Positions 21,139-31,832 are shown, counted from the first letter of the stretch. The stretch: DNA of 64,000 nucleotides from Acidobacteriaceae bacterium (GCA_025350325.1 JANXYB010000046.1:1-64000); one strand, 5' to 3'. The notes: generated by a model from the sequence alone, not told the origin. Program-made: numbers and translations.

Positions 21139-21634
21139 AGTCCATCCTCCTAGGAAGCTGCCCGTCGCAGGTGTAACTATTTAACTTAGGATGAGGCTAT
21201 CAGATATGGGAATTTCAAGCTATGAATGATCCTGGGACGACGGGTGAACTTTAAAACGTAAGTGCTATTGCTTTAACCGTCCAATGGAACCAACGCAATG
21301 GTCCAGCGATTACTTATCCATTGCCGATGGAGATAGTAGTCTTTAACTTCATCATAGGTGACATTAGCTCGCTCAAAAACTCTTGCCGTACGGTTTCTAT
21401 GACGAGAAAGTCGACTGCCCCTAGTAGTCGGCTCACTCCAAAGAACGCCTAGATACGAACACTCAGCAGAATGCCTCTCGTTCCGTTGATTGCGGTCGGC
21501 CACTACAGCATAGCGGCGAACGGTCGTGAAGTGCATCGGACGTCCAAGCGTCGTTCCGAGAGCGCGACGTTGAAGTCTCATGAACACCTGATGGCTCAGC
21601 TTCGACAGCGGCTTTGTGCGTCGAAGCAACTGCT

Positions 21635-21670
21635 GGAAAAAAAATGAGGAGTTGCTTTAAGCGCAACTCC
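21635..21670 (-). terminator. Rho-independent terminator for the minus-strand gene 21695..24013
   Basis: Minus strand reads GGAGTTGC-gcttaaa-GCAACTCC-TCATTTTTTTT. Confidence 0.8.
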
Positions 21671-21694
21671 CCATTCGCTTGAGTATTGAATCGT

Positions 21695-24013
21695 TTATCG
21701 AATGACGGTGCCGGATAGGCCAGAGGGTGCTGGTGGGGCTGTCGAGGTTGATCCGCCTGCATAGCAAGCGCTGCGGCTAAAGGAAAGCACGGAGGTGTTG
21801 GTTCCGTCCGGAGGCCCACCCATGGTGTTGAGATAGCAAGCCATGGCGGGAATGGCGTTAACGTGACCGGACCATGCGGCATTTAGTCCCTGACCGGCGC
21901 ACTGTGAACTTGAGGTCGCTGGGACCAGCGCATACTGGCCTTGCTGATTCGGGGTTCCTCCGCACTGACCGACATTGCCCCCTGTAACGTTAGGGCCGAT
22001 AGCGGGGAAGGGAATTGAGCCCGCCCACCATGAAGGACGCGAGGATAGAAAGAACGATGCAGGAAGGTTGGAACTCGGATTGCTCAGGCCGGGATACGTA
22101 GGAGCCGCGTCACCGCGCTGATCCTGAGGACACGCGGCGAGCGGCGATGCTATGCCGGTGCAGGCGAGTGTGGCCTTGTTGAAAGCATCCCAGTTATCCC
22201 ACCACATCGTCGAAGACAGTACGACGCGATCAATCGCGAGCGGACCACCCTGACATCCGCCGCTGGGGCTACAGCCATTTCCCGAAGCGAGATTGAAGAT
22301 ATGCCCAATGCCGGAGTTACTACTCCAGAATTGAGAGGCATTGGTGTAGGCATAGGAAAGGGTGGAGATGCCTGGGGTGCCGAGTACATTCCCAACAATA
22401 TTCCCATATCGGTTATATGCCAGTGCACTTAGTGCATCGAGGTTCGCCTGCTTTGAGGTAGCGCTTGGTGAGCAGTTACCGTTGGAGCAAGATTCCCAAC
22501 CAGTGAGGAGATTGCGGAAGTAGGTTTCCGAAAGCTTTCCGCCGTGGGTCTGATCTTGATACGCCTGTGGAGCAACGTTGCCTTCCCACAGATTGAAGTC
22601 ATCGCCGTTGGAGTGCCCATCCCAGAGACAGCCCCAAAGATCGCCATTCGACTCAAAGCAATTATTGAGGTAGTTGTACGCTATTACGTTCCCGGCTGAA
22701 GGACCGCCGGTAATGATGCCGATGCGCGTCCATTGCACGATGTTATTGGCGACTAAGATGTCCGATCCGTTGATCAGGATTCCGCTGGGGTCGCGTGGGT
22801 TGGGATCTTTGCCAACGCTGCTTTGACCAGGGTCGTATACGTAGTTGGATTCGACGTCACCGAAAAGCACATTCCACATCGTTATACCGGCGGAGTAGGT
22901 ATTAGCAACGCGGAGGCCTCTTGCCCAGAAATTGAACACGTCGTTGAAGTCAACACCGAACTGACCGTTGCTTGTACCTGCTCCATCGACAGAAAAGTCC
23001 TGCATGCCGACATTGTGGTTGGCCTGAATTGCCCACGCTTCCGGGCTTTGGCCTGAGGACCAGTTGGGATGAATAATGCCCGGTGTGATGGTAAGGGTAG
23101 TTGTGCCGGTATTGCCGCACGAGGGAGAGCAGCCTGTAACCAGAACCGTCTCTTCCTGCCAGCGATGGGCACGCCCTGCCGAACCGTCGGGGCCATTGTA
23201 TGAGCAACCCGTTCCCGAGGAGGCGTTGAAAGCATCCGCACAAGTGAAATAACCGTTGTTGTCAGCGGATGAACCAGAGATGCCGCTTCCACCGGCTGCG
23301 CTGGTATCTCCTGAATAGCCCGTATCGTCCTGGTCGAGTACAAGCATGGTCTGATTGGGAGTGATCTTTAGAGGCGACGCATTGTTAACTGTAATGGTTG
23401 TAGAGCCCTGCGAGTAGCCTGCGGTCCATTTCGCCGCGGCGCCGACTCCAGTCGGGTATTCGCCGTCGTTATCTTCAAAGCTCACCTCGCATGCAGACGC
23501 TCCGCCTGCGCACGTAGAGGTGCCACTAAAAATAAGTTTCGTTTGATCCGCGCCCATGCCGCGCAATTCAACGCTGTTGACGCCCCTCATGCGAATTCCC
23601 GCATTAAGATAGAACGTTCCGGCGCCGAGTTGCACATACTGGCTCTTGTCGCTGCAAGCATTTACGGCGTTTATGATGGCCGAAGGGCTGGCCGGCGAAC
23701 CGCTTGACCCGTAAGGACCAATCGTCGAGCCGCATTGCGCCCAAGAGCCAGAGGGAATGCCGCCTCCGCCTTGAATGCCCGCTTGCGTCCAATCAGCAGC
23801 CCGGGTGGGACTGAGCACACCCGACCATGGCTGTTGGCCACTGGCGCCTAATGAGAGGGATAGAAAAATGAGAACGAGTGAAAACTGAGAAAAACGGGTT
23901 TGCAACAAAAGTTTGCTCCTTATCTGCGACAGCTCGAGGGGCACGTCTATTCCGGATAGGAATAGATGAGTTTGTACAGCCGGCGCTGCGCCGACCCATG
24001 CATAAAGTTTCAA
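21695..24013 (-). CDS. Secreted pectate-lyase-like beta-helix protein
   Basis: Hydrophobic leader FSQFSLVLIFLSLSLGASGQ; VQLGAGTFYLNAGIRMRGVNSVELRGMGADQTKL; VANNIVQWTRIGIITGGPSAGNVIAYN. True start probably about 23.9 kb. Confidence 0.75.
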   Translation of the reverse strand: MKLYAWVGAAPAVQTHLFLSGIDVPLELSQIRSKLLLQTRFSQFSLVLIFLSLSLGASGQQPWSGVLSPTRAADWTQAGIQGGGGIPSGSWAQCGSTIGPYGSSGSPASPSAIINAVNACSDKSQYVQLGAGTFYLNAGIRMRGVNSVELRGMGADQTKLIFSGTSTCAGGASACEVSFEDNDGEYPTGVGAAAKWTAGYSQGSTTITVNNASPLKITPNQTMLVLDQDDTGYSGDTSAAGGSGISGSSADNNGYFTCADAFNASSGTGCSYNGPDGSAGRAHRWQEETVLVTGCSPSCGNTGTTTLTITPGIIHPNWSSGQSPEAWAIQANHNVGMQDFSVDGAGTSNGQFGVDFNDVFNFWARGLRVANTYSAGITMWNVLFGDVESNYVYDPGQSSVGKDPNPRDPSGILINGSDILVANNIVQWTRIGIITGGPSAGNVIAYNYLNNCFESNGDLWGCLWDGHSNGDDFNLWEGNVAPQAYQDQTHGGKLSETYFRNLLTGWESCSNGNCSPSATSKQANLDALSALAYNRYGNIVGNVLGTPGISTLSYAYTNASQFWSSNSGIGHIFNLASGNGCSPSGGCQGGPLAIDRVVLSSTMWWDNWDAFNKATLACTGIASPLAACPQDQRGDAAPTYPGLSNPSSNLPASFFLSSRPSWWAGSIPFPAIGPNVTGGNVGQCGGTPNQQGQYALVPATSSSQCAGQGLNAAWSGHVNAIPAMACYLNTMGGPPDGTNTSVLSFSRSACYAGGSTSTAPPAPSGLSGTVIR

Positions 24014-24312
24014 CCCAGAGTCTGATACTTTTGTGTGACGTCAGTCACCTGGATGGTTACTTTTGTGCAGTCATCAGGGCCAAGGCAAAAGGGGTGCATT
24101 ACGGGGAGTCTATCTCCCTAGACGGCCCCCGCGCAAAGCGGTGAACCATTAATTTATGACGTTTGTTCTTGCGCTAATTTAGCTACGGAGCAGTCAAAAC
24201 GCGAATAGGAAGCCTGCAAGGTTCTGACGCTGTTCTCATGCTAGTGTATATCAATATTTTAACACCGAAATCTGATAGTCGTTGGCCCAGAGGGCCGTCA
24301 GCGCGAGGATCA

Positions 24313-24729
24313 ATGAATTCGAACATGGACGGGTTTGCTTTTCATCATGTAGGGGTTGCGGTGCGGGAAATGCAGAGTGCAATTCCGCTCTACAAAAAAC
24401 TGTTCAATTATGGATTGGTTTCTGGTCCGTTCGATGATCCCGTTCAATGTGTGACGGTATCTTTCTTGAGTCGCGGAGTTGGGGACACTGTCATCGAGCT
24501 GGTTTCTCCGCTGGGGCCTAAGTCGCCTATCGATGGGGTCTTAAAAAAGGGCGGTGGCACCTATCACGTCTGTTACGAAGTGCCCGACTTGATACCCGCG
24601 ATTAACCACCTCACTGAGCAGGGCTGCTTGATGCTGAGTGAACCGGTGCCGGCGGTTGCATTTGAGATGCGAAAGATTGTCTGGCTGATGACCGAGACGG
24701 GCCTGCTAATTGAACTTTTGCAGGGATGA
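24313..24729 (+). CDS. VOC-family (glyoxalase / methylmalonyl-CoA-epimerase-like) protein
   Basis: FHHVGVAVREMQSAIPLYKKLFNY...GGGTYHVCYEVPDL...TGLLIELLQ. Confidence 0.8.
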   Translation: MNSNMDGFAFHHVGVAVREMQSAIPLYKKLFNYGLVSGPFDDPVQCVTVSFLSRGVGDTVIELVSPLGPKSPIDGVLKKGGGTYHVCYEVPDLIPAINHLTEQGCLMLSEPVPAVAFEMRKIVWLMTETGLLIELLQG

Positions 24730-24824
24730 AGTGGATTATCCGTCAAACGGGCGGTTGATCGTGGTGGCGTATGAGCCCTGATTCAGAGTTGGTTCGGTAC
24801 TCTTCCGCTGCTTACAACAAAATT

Positions 24825-26267
24825 TCAGAAAGCTTTGTAGACGATGTCGGGAGCGGGCTGATTGAGCAGCACAGTTATGACAAAAGCTGCGAGACCAAGC
24901 GCGGACACATAGACCACGCGGGCATAACGGCTCGTAAGCACGGGGCCAGAAGAAGTATGCAGCGACAACATCGAAGCGCGCAGGGCTTCCCAGGCTGCCA
25001 GAGCTAATGTGGCGATTAGCCAGGCCGCAAGCCAGACGGTGAGCCATTGCAGCACGGTCATGCTCGAGAAGGTTTTGCCGATGCGCTCCCAGTCGGCCCA
25101 AAACCAGAAAAGTGTGAATCCAAACCATACGAAGTTGAGGCCGCGACCAAACGCGATGTAGAGGGGTTTCCTGGCTAACTCCTTATAGCGTTTGCGTCCC
25201 ATCCCGCTTACGAGTCGCAACTGCCACAGCTTGTTGATTGAGATGCCGCCGCCGGTAAGAATTCCAAAGACCACGAATTCAGATGTGCGACCGTGCCAGA
25301 CTCCAATCAGGAAAAACGTAACGAAGAAGCATAGGACGCCAAGGTAGGGCTGCAAAGTCAAAGACGAAGCGCGGCGCATGAGGGCCAGCAGCAGGGGATT
25401 GTAGACATATATCTTGAGCCAATTGGAAAGCGTCATGTGCCAGCGGTTCCAGAAATCTAGGACCGACGAAGCTGCGAAGGGACGGTCAAAATTCTCTGGG
25501 AGGCGCAACCGCATGAGGCGAGCCAGTGCAATCACGATGTCTATATAGCCAGAGAAGTTTGCGTACAGAAACAGGGGATAGACGAGAGCCAGGCAAATCG
25601 CCGCTGAGAACTTGAGTGAAAAGGGCAGCGCTTGTGAAATTTGCGAGAGTGCATCTTGCTGTGCGGCGCGGAGAAACATGGCCAGCACATTGACTTTGAA
25701 GAATCCTACGACGATGCGTTCAAGTTGGAGGCCTATTACACTCGGTCCTAGCGCGGGCGGCACGTCGGCAAACTGGTCGCGTGCGAATTCGTCATAAAAC
25801 TGAATCGGGCCTGAAACGAGCGTAGTGAAATTGAGGGTGTAGAGAAGATAGGATCCGATGTTAATGTTGCGTTTTTCCTGACCCTCACCCGACTCGATCA
25901 GCAAATGGAGCACGCGGAAGAAAATGTACGACAGCCCAAGTGTGAAGTAGGGGAAGTGAATAAACGTTGACGCGGGCAGAAACGTGTATTTCTTGAGCCA
26001 GATGTACGCTACAACGATGGCTAGCAGGCTCCAGACCAGCGTCCGGGACCAGCCGCGCTGCAGCAGAACAAGTGCGCCGTAACCCAAGGCTAGAAATCCG
26101 ATCAATGGGATAAACGCGCGCGGGCTGTGCGAAAGCATGCCGAGAAATACCAGCGACGCAAGCAACAGCACTGTGGACCGCCAGATGCGCGAGCGGCTGA
26201 AATTCGACAGCAACGCGACGGCGAGACCAAATAAGACGAACTGGAGAGAAGCCGAGTCCATGCTCAT
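24825..26267 (-). CDS. MBOAT-family O-acyltransferase (AlgI/DltB-like)
   Basis: Polytopic; FWNRWHMTLSNWL and FFLIGVWHGRT with the MBOAT catalytic His. Confidence 0.9.
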   Translation of the reverse strand: MSMDSASLQFVLFGLAVALLSNFSRSRIWRSTVLLLASLVFLGMLSHSPRAFIPLIGFLALGYGALVLLQRGWSRTLVWSLLAIVVAYIWLKKYTFLPASTFIHFPYFTLGLSYIFFRVLHLLIESGEGQEKRNINIGSYLLYTLNFTTLVSGPIQFYDEFARDQFADVPPALGPSVIGLQLERIVVGFFKVNVLAMFLRAAQQDALSQISQALPFSLKFSAAICLALVYPLFLYANFSGYIDIVIALARLMRLRLPENFDRPFAASSVLDFWNRWHMTLSNWLKIYVYNPLLLALMRRASSLTLQPYLGVLCFFVTFFLIGVWHGRTSEFVVFGILTGGGISINKLWQLRLVSGMGRKRYKELARKPLYIAFGRGLNFVWFGFTLFWFWADWERIGKTFSSMTVLQWLTVWLAAWLIATLALAAWEALRASMLSLHTSSGPVLTSRYARVVYVSALGLAAFVITVLLNQPAPDIVYKAF

Positions 26268-27535
26268 TTCGCCGAGGCCTGTGTACCGTTTGGCGCTGCC
26301 TTCCCTTTAAGCGCCGGGACTGATCCCTCGGTGAGGTGCCGGGCAATCATTGCGGCGAGCATCGCATGGCCTGCTTCATAAGGGTGGCCGTCGACGGGCA
26401 TGAAGTTGCTTTCAGGGTTTAGAACGGTGCGGAAATCTGGAAAGATATCGATGAAGTTGCCACCGTGACTCGTGATTGAGGCGCGCACCTGATCGTCAAG
26501 CTTGTACGGATCGTAGCCTTGGGGCCACTCGCCGGCGGAAATCATGGCAGCCTGGGCACGATTGGGAATAAGGACTGCGACCAGCGGTATACCTGCGTCT
26601 TTGGCTTGTGCTACAACCTGTGCACCATAGCCATCAAATTGATTGAGGTCGTCCTTCCATTCCCGTGTCCATTCGGTCTTTAAAAATCCGATCTTGTCGT
26701 CGGGGTTCATTAAATAGGCTTTCACATAAAGGCTGCGGCTCTTATAGATGTAATGGGTGAGCAACACGCGAAATCGGAATTGCTTCAGCTCGGAATATAG
26801 CGCAGTCGCGAGCGACTCTAAGCCCATCTTTTTAGCCAGGCGATGCATGGTCGATGCGCGCAGGCTCACTGCCTCAGGCTGGCCGCCTTGCGCATTGCCG
26901 AGGGCAGCGAGGTAGTCGCTTTCCGGTTGGAGGCCGGAAGCGTGATCGATATCCCAGGGCGTCAAAATCCAGAGAATCAAATCCGGCTTTACCGCTGTAA
27001 TCTCGTTGAAGCGCAGCGAAATGCTGTGTGGCGTTCCTCCATAGGCGGCGCCGATTGAGGTGTTATATATGTCCACTTTGTGACCGGTCCTCTGCGACAA
27101 CTCCGCAGGCAGTAGCCCGGCAATCGATTTGTCGCGGGGAACGTACAAACCCATGGCGATGGAGGAGCCCGTCATAACGATTCGGTAGCTGCCTTCTGGT
27201 TTGGGTCCGCATTCTACGCCTGCACGATGACCGCAGCTATTGAACTTATATTCGGCCCATGTAGATTCGCTGCCTTTGGCCCAACAATGGGAATTCGGAA
27301 TTCCGCGAACGCCGGTGGAAATGTCATTCAGCACCAGGCATGGGGCCAGATGCGTTTCAGCATCGACGAAGTTTTTGCGTGCGAACATCTCGCTGCCGGC
27401 AATCAAAACAACAATCGTGACCAGGGCCAGAAATGGAAGCAGAATCCAGTCGCGCCGCAAAAGCTTCGGCTCTTCTGCCGCGGCATTTTCGTTTTTGTCT
27501 GTCGAGGTCATGGGCGAGGGAATTCTATCCGGCAT
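26264..27535 (-). CDS. Membrane-anchored SGNH/GDSL hydrolase-like protein (AlgJ/AlgX-like role)
   Basis: N-terminal TM; IVMTGSSIAMGL block I; PVDGHPYEAGHAMLA (D-x-H). Start overlaps the FkbH-like stop; stop overlaps the MBOAT start. Confidence 0.75.
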   Translation of the reverse strand: MPDRIPSPMTSTDKNENAAAEEPKLLRRDWILLPFLALVTIVVLIAGSEMFARKNFVDAETHLAPCLVLNDISTGVRGIPNSHCWAKGSESTWAEYKFNSCGHRAGVECGPKPEGSYRIVMTGSSIAMGLYVPRDKSIAGLLPAELSQRTGHKVDIYNTSIGAAYGGTPHSISLRFNEITAVKPDLILWILTPWDIDHASGLQPESDYLAALGNAQGGQPEAVSLRASTMHRLAKKMGLESLATALYSELKQFRFRVLLTHYIYKSRSLYVKAYLMNPDDKIGFLKTEWTREWKDDLNQFDGYGAQVVAQAKDAGIPLVAVLIPNRAQAAMISAGEWPQGYDPYKLDDQVRASITSHGGNFIDIFPDFRTVLNPESNFMPVDGHPYEAGHAMLAAMIARHLTEGSVPALKGKAAPNGTQASAK

Positions 27536-29441
27536 TAACGAATCCTTGCGAAACGACTTTCATCGGTGCGGCTTCGATCTCTGCGCCTTCGACCATCAAT
27601 TCCCAGCTCGTCAAGCCGGTCTCATCCTTCATCACCAGGTCAAAGCCGAGTTTGGGATAGTGATCGACGACGAGCTTGTTGCGCTCGGTGGGCTTGTAGA
27701 CGCCGACCAACTTGTGAATGCCGTTGGCGCGGGCGTGCTCAAGTATTTCGCGAAGCACCATGTGCTCCACTTTGCGGCCAAGCACGCGGCAACTCATCAG
27801 CCAGGTGTCGATCTGCCAGACGCCCGCGTCCGCTGGGCGGCATATGACGACGCTGACCATGCCGTTGTCGCCAAAGATATCGGCGAGGCGAATCTGGCGG
27901 GTGAAGACATGGGGATCGTTCTCAACCTCTGCCACTTCAGGATCGGTGTAGCGGCGCGTGGTGAGGTTATATTGATTCGATTTGTTGATGAGCTGAACGA
28001 TGCGAGCCCGGCCTGTGGCGTCGAATGGCTGGAAAGTTATTGTCATGTCGAGCGACGCCAGATACGCATCGAGATTTCCAACCTGCTTCTGCAGAGTGGC
28101 GCGGCGTGCATTGTCCTGATAGAAGCCAGCGCGCTTCAGATCTTCGCTGGCGAATGTGACAGCTTCGAAGTAGCCTGCGGCTGCAAGATACCGTACATAG
28201 CCAGCAGCATCATCAGGCAACTCCGGCACGGCAACCTGCGGCAACATCTGGCGTACGAGGCCGCGCTCGACTGGATTGTCATCGAGAAACACGAGAGAGT
28301 CGAGGCCCAATGAAAGTTCGTTGGCAATGGCCTGCAGGTTGGTGGCTTTGTCGTTCCAGTTGGCCTGGAAGACGGCGATGTGATCTAGCTTAAGCAGCAT
28401 TTCAGGATGCTTCTGGAAGGGTTCCCGTGCAACTTCGTCGGTATTCTTCGAAGAGACGGCCAGCACGATTCCGCGTTTGCGCAGATCAAGGGCCAGACGC
28501 TGCACGGCAAGATGAGCTTCTCCGCGCGCGTCGCCCTGTGCAATGTTGATGCCTTCAAGGCCATCGTCGCCGATCACTCCGCCCCACACGGTGTTATCGA
28601 GATCGAGCACGAGCACTTTGGCGCTTTTGCCGCGGATGGCAGCTACGATGCGCGCGACATGATCGGCGTAGAGGGGGATGAGTTCGTCGGAGAAAGGGAA
28701 CTTACCCATGTTCCACAAATGCAAGTCGTGCCAATCGGCAAGGCCCACGGTTTCGGCTAAACCGGCCACGTCAAAAAGTACGTCGCCCGATTCCAGAACC
28801 ATAACGGTGAGTTCGCGGTTGACGGCGTCGATCAGGCTGCGCAGGGTGCCGGGCAGTGCCCGGTCGAGGCTTCCAAAGAGCGGTTCAACGGGCGAAGCAA
28901 GAGATTGAAAGATACAGACAGAGTTTGAATTTGACTTGATGCCTGTGCGCAGCGCCTGCAGATAACCAACGGTCCCCTGCACGGTTGCCTGGGCGGCCTC
29001 CTGGTCTCCGAGAGAGAGTTTCAATGGCAGCGCGCGATAGTCGAGTGCGAAGAGGACTGCATCGGAATTGGAACTATTGACAGTCGAGTCCGGAGTCAGA
29101 GCTTCTTGCGCTACCTGATCGTAGGAGGGCTGAATGACCTGCAGATCGATGCCATGGCGGGCGGCACTCGCTATCAAGGCAGGCACGATCATATCGATCG
29201 TTGAGTTACTGAGCACCGCGAGCCGGAAGGGAACCAGCGGACTGAGCGAACGTTTTTGAGACCGCGCATTGGCGATGAACTTTGCCAGTTTGGTTAGCTG
29301 ATTCAGGTCGAGAGCGCCCAAGGCGAGTGAGCGGAGTTCAGCGCCGACGGGGCCTGTTTCGCTGGCCAACGCCTTGAGCTTCGATGAGAAATCGAGCTGG
29401 GCACGTGGGAGCCATTGCAATTGTGCGTAAAGGGAATTCAT
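27525..29441 (-). CDS. FkbH-like HAD-IIIC protein with C-terminal GNAT-like region
   Basis: VLVLDLDNTVWGGVIGDDG HAD-IIIC motif I; SLVFLDDNPVERGLVRQ; C-terminal IDTWLMSCRVLGRKVEHMVL as in FkbH-domain proteins. Confidence 0.9.
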   Translation of the reverse strand: MNSLYAQLQWLPRAQLDFSSKLKALASETGPVGAELRSLALGALDLNQLTKLAKFIANARSQKRSLSPLVPFRLAVLSNSTIDMIVPALIASAARHGIDLQVIQPSYDQVAQEALTPDSTVNSSNSDAVLFALDYRALPLKLSLGDQEAAQATVQGTVGYLQALRTGIKSNSNSVCIFQSLASPVEPLFGSLDRALPGTLRSLIDAVNRELTVMVLESGDVLFDVAGLAETVGLADWHDLHLWNMGKFPFSDELIPLYADHVARIVAAIRGKSAKVLVLDLDNTVWGGVIGDDGLEGINIAQGDARGEAHLAVQRLALDLRKRGIVLAVSSKNTDEVAREPFQKHPEMLLKLDHIAVFQANWNDKATNLQAIANELSLGLDSLVFLDDNPVERGLVRQMLPQVAVPELPDDAAGYVRYLAAAGYFEAVTFASEDLKRAGFYQDNARRATLQKQVGNLDAYLASLDMTITFQPFDATGRARIVQLINKSNQYNLTTRRYTDPEVAEVENDPHVFTRQIRLADIFGDNGMVSVVICRPADAGVWQIDTWLMSCRVLGRKVEHMVLREILEHARANGIHKLVGVYKPTERNKLVVDHYPKLGFDLVMKDETGLTSWELMVEGAEIEAAPMKVVSQGFVNAG

Positions 29442-29490
29442 CGATGCGACTCTCGACCAACAGGGTTGGACACCGGCACAACGCTCCGCC

Positions 29491-29727
29491 TCAACCGCGC
29501 GCTTTGATCAATGAGACCAAATCGTTGACGTTTTCCATCTTGCCGATCTCAGAAGTTGAGAATTTGATCTTGAACGCCTTCTCGATCGTAAGCATCAAGC
29601 GAATGTGGGTGAGGCTGTCCCAACCATCTACGTCTTTCGCCGATAATTCGCGTGTCACTCTTACATCATCATCAAAGACGTCGCGAAATATCTCATCGAG
29701 ACGTGTATAGATTTGTGGTTCATCCAC
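29491..29727 (-). CDS. Acyl carrier protein
   Basis: VDEPQIYTRLDEIFRDVFDDDV...VDGWDSLTHIRLMLTIEKAFKIKF with DSL phosphopantetheine site; GTG start at 29727 with GAGGAG upstream. Confidence 0.85.
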   Translation of the reverse strand: MDEPQIYTRLDEIFRDVFDDDVRVTRELSAKDVDGWDSLTHIRLMLTIEKAFKIKFSTSEIGKMENVNDLVSLIKARG

Positions 29728-30077
29728 AGTAAAATCTCCTCGCGCTACGAATCGAAAAGAAAACAAATGATGTTGGCTCAAGTGGAGACTATCACAGGCG
29801 AACTCAAGTAGGAATGTACTTGAAGTGACATCCGGGCTCGGTACTTTCTTAGGATTGACCGCTCTCGGAGACGCCTGATTTGTGCGTCGAACTCTTGAAA
29901 GGAGGATAAAGTTAAGGGAATCGCAATAGCGATGTTTTCAGCTTTCGTTTGCGAGAATTCGCACATTTTCGCCGATCCGCGGCCCAGTTTAAAACCCTGC
30001 TTCACCCTAGAACATCATACAAAGCGTAGATTGCAGCTCATTCCAATTCACTCGACATAACTGGAGCACAGTCGTAG

Positions 30078-31349
30078 ATGCTGGCACACTTTTTGCTCGC
30101 GTTGATCGTAGGTCTCAGCGTTGTGTTGATGCTCATTCGTCCTCACGGCATTGCCGAGGTTTATTGGATTGGCGGCGGAGCGGTGCTGCTCATTGTCCTG
30201 CGACTAGTACCTTTTCGCCTCGCTGGCAAGGCTGTGGCCGAGGGGACAGATGTTTACCTGTTCCTCTTTGGCATGATGTTGCTCTCGGAGTTAGCGCGGG
30301 AGCATGGCGTCTTCGACTGGCTATCTTCGGTCACAGTGCGCAGCGCGAAAGGATCGACCGCCCGATTGTTTACGCTGGTCTATGGAATCGGCACACTGGT
30401 TACGATTTTCATGTCGAACGATGCGACCGCAGTGGTACTGACCCCGGCTATCTTGAGGGCGGTGCGAAAAGCTAAAGTAGAGCCCCTTCCATATCTGTTT
30501 GCCTGCGCCTTGATCGCTAACGCGGCATCGTTCGTCCTTCCCATCTCGAATCCGGCGAATCTCGTGGTTTTTCATCAGAACATGCCGCCGTTGGGACGGT
30601 GGCTGCTCTGGTTTGGATTTCCATCGATTTTTTCGCTTGTGGGGACATATTTGGTAATGCGTGTCCTTTTCAGGAAGGGACTGATCGCGCAAATTGAAGA
30701 GACTGTGGAAGCGAAGCCATTGAAGCAGGCCGGCAAGATTGTTCTGGCTGGATTGGGCATGATGGTGGCCGTGTTGCTCACAGCGTCGGCCTTCGACAAA
30801 GATCTGGGCCTACCCACATGCCTGGTCGCTCTCGCAATCACAATCGTCGTGTCGATTAGGGCCCGCAACAATCCGGCGAAATTAGCTAGCAAAATAAGTT
30901 GGGGAACCTTGGCGCTGGTCGCGGGTCTGTTCATTATGGTCGATGCGATTGAAAGCATCGGAGCACTGCGGTATACCGAGACGGCGCTGGGATGGGCGCA
31001 AAGATTGTCACCCACAACCGGCGCATTCGTAACCAGTTTCACTGTCGGTATCGCCGACAATCTTTTTAACAATTTGCCGGTGGGCCTGATTGCGAGTGGG
31101 GCTTTGAACGCCGCTCAGGCGCACGGCCTCATCGCGAGCGCTGTACTGATCGGGGTCGATCTTGGACCGAATCTAGCCGTGACGGGGTCGCTGGCAACAA
31201 TACTCTGGCTTATAGCTCTTCGGCGGGAGGACCTCGACGTCAGTTTTTGGTACTTCCTTAAAGTTGGAGCGGTGGCGATGCCTGCTGCGATGGTGGTTTC
31301 AGTCGGGAGTGCGGCCCTCGGTCGGTTGCTGTTCACGACAATGCGCTGA
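30078..31349 (+). CDS. ArsB/NhaD-family transporter
   Basis: Polytopic; MSNDATAVVLTPAIL and VGIADNLFNNLPVGLIASG. Confidence 0.8.
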   Translation: MLAHFLLALIVGLSVVLMLIRPHGIAEVYWIGGGAVLLIVLRLVPFRLAGKAVAEGTDVYLFLFGMMLLSELAREHGVFDWLSSVTVRSAKGSTARLFTLVYGIGTLVTIFMSNDATAVVLTPAILRAVRKAKVEPLPYLFACALIANAASFVLPISNPANLVVFHQNMPPLGRWLLWFGFPSIFSLVGTYLVMRVLFRKGLIAQIEETVEAKPLKQAGKIVLAGLGMMVAVLLTASAFDKDLGLPTCLVALAITIVVSIRARNNPAKLASKISWGTLALVAGLFIMVDAIESIGALRYTETALGWAQRLSPTTGAFVTSFTVGIADNLFNNLPVGLIASGALNAAQAHGLIASAVLIGVDLGPNLAVTGSLATILWLIALRREDLDVSFWYFLKVGAVAMPAAMVVSVGSAALGRLLFTTMR

Positions 31350-31601
31350 GGATCAGCGAGAGGCGTTGGGGGAATATACCCGCTGTTTCATTAGGTGACA
31401 GATTTTTGCGTGCTCGAGCCCACTTCCCGCATCTAAACACCAGTGCATAAGAATATTCTTACCCGCACTGCTGCCCCTGGAAGATTTATTGTCAGGAACT
31501 TGATACACCTCCGTTTGGTGAAGCAATAAGATGCTGTGAGCCCAAGGGATCAACGTTAGGTGATTGAATTATTTGCGATATCAATTTTACGAAGAGGACG
31601 A

Positions 31602-31832
31602 ATGCCTACTCAAACTAAACCGTGCGATGGAAAAGTTAGTGAAGATACGCAGGTTCTGCTTCAAACCAGCCGTGACAGAGCAGGTTGGGGAATGCACACG
31701 TGCGAGACTTGCGGGCAAATGGTGGGAGTCATGTTAGTGAACGGGATTTGGGTCCCCGAACGGCATTGGCCTTCGGTGCGATATACGCCGCGCAAGGCAA
31801 GCAGTGTTCGTTATTCGCGTCAGGGCAGTTAG
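31602..31832 (+). CDS. Small CxxC protein, hypothetical
   Basis: MPTQTKPCDGK...MHTCETCGQMVGVM; CxxC pair. Confidence 0.4.
   Translation: MPTQTKPCDGKVSEDTQVLLQTSRDRAGWGMHTCETCGQMVGVMLVNGIWVPERHWPSVRYTPRKASSVRYSRQGS

Noticed and set aside
27240-28313. 357-aa plus ORF across the SGNH and FkbH-like genes
   Set aside because: Antisense shadow; the minus frames carry conserved motifs.
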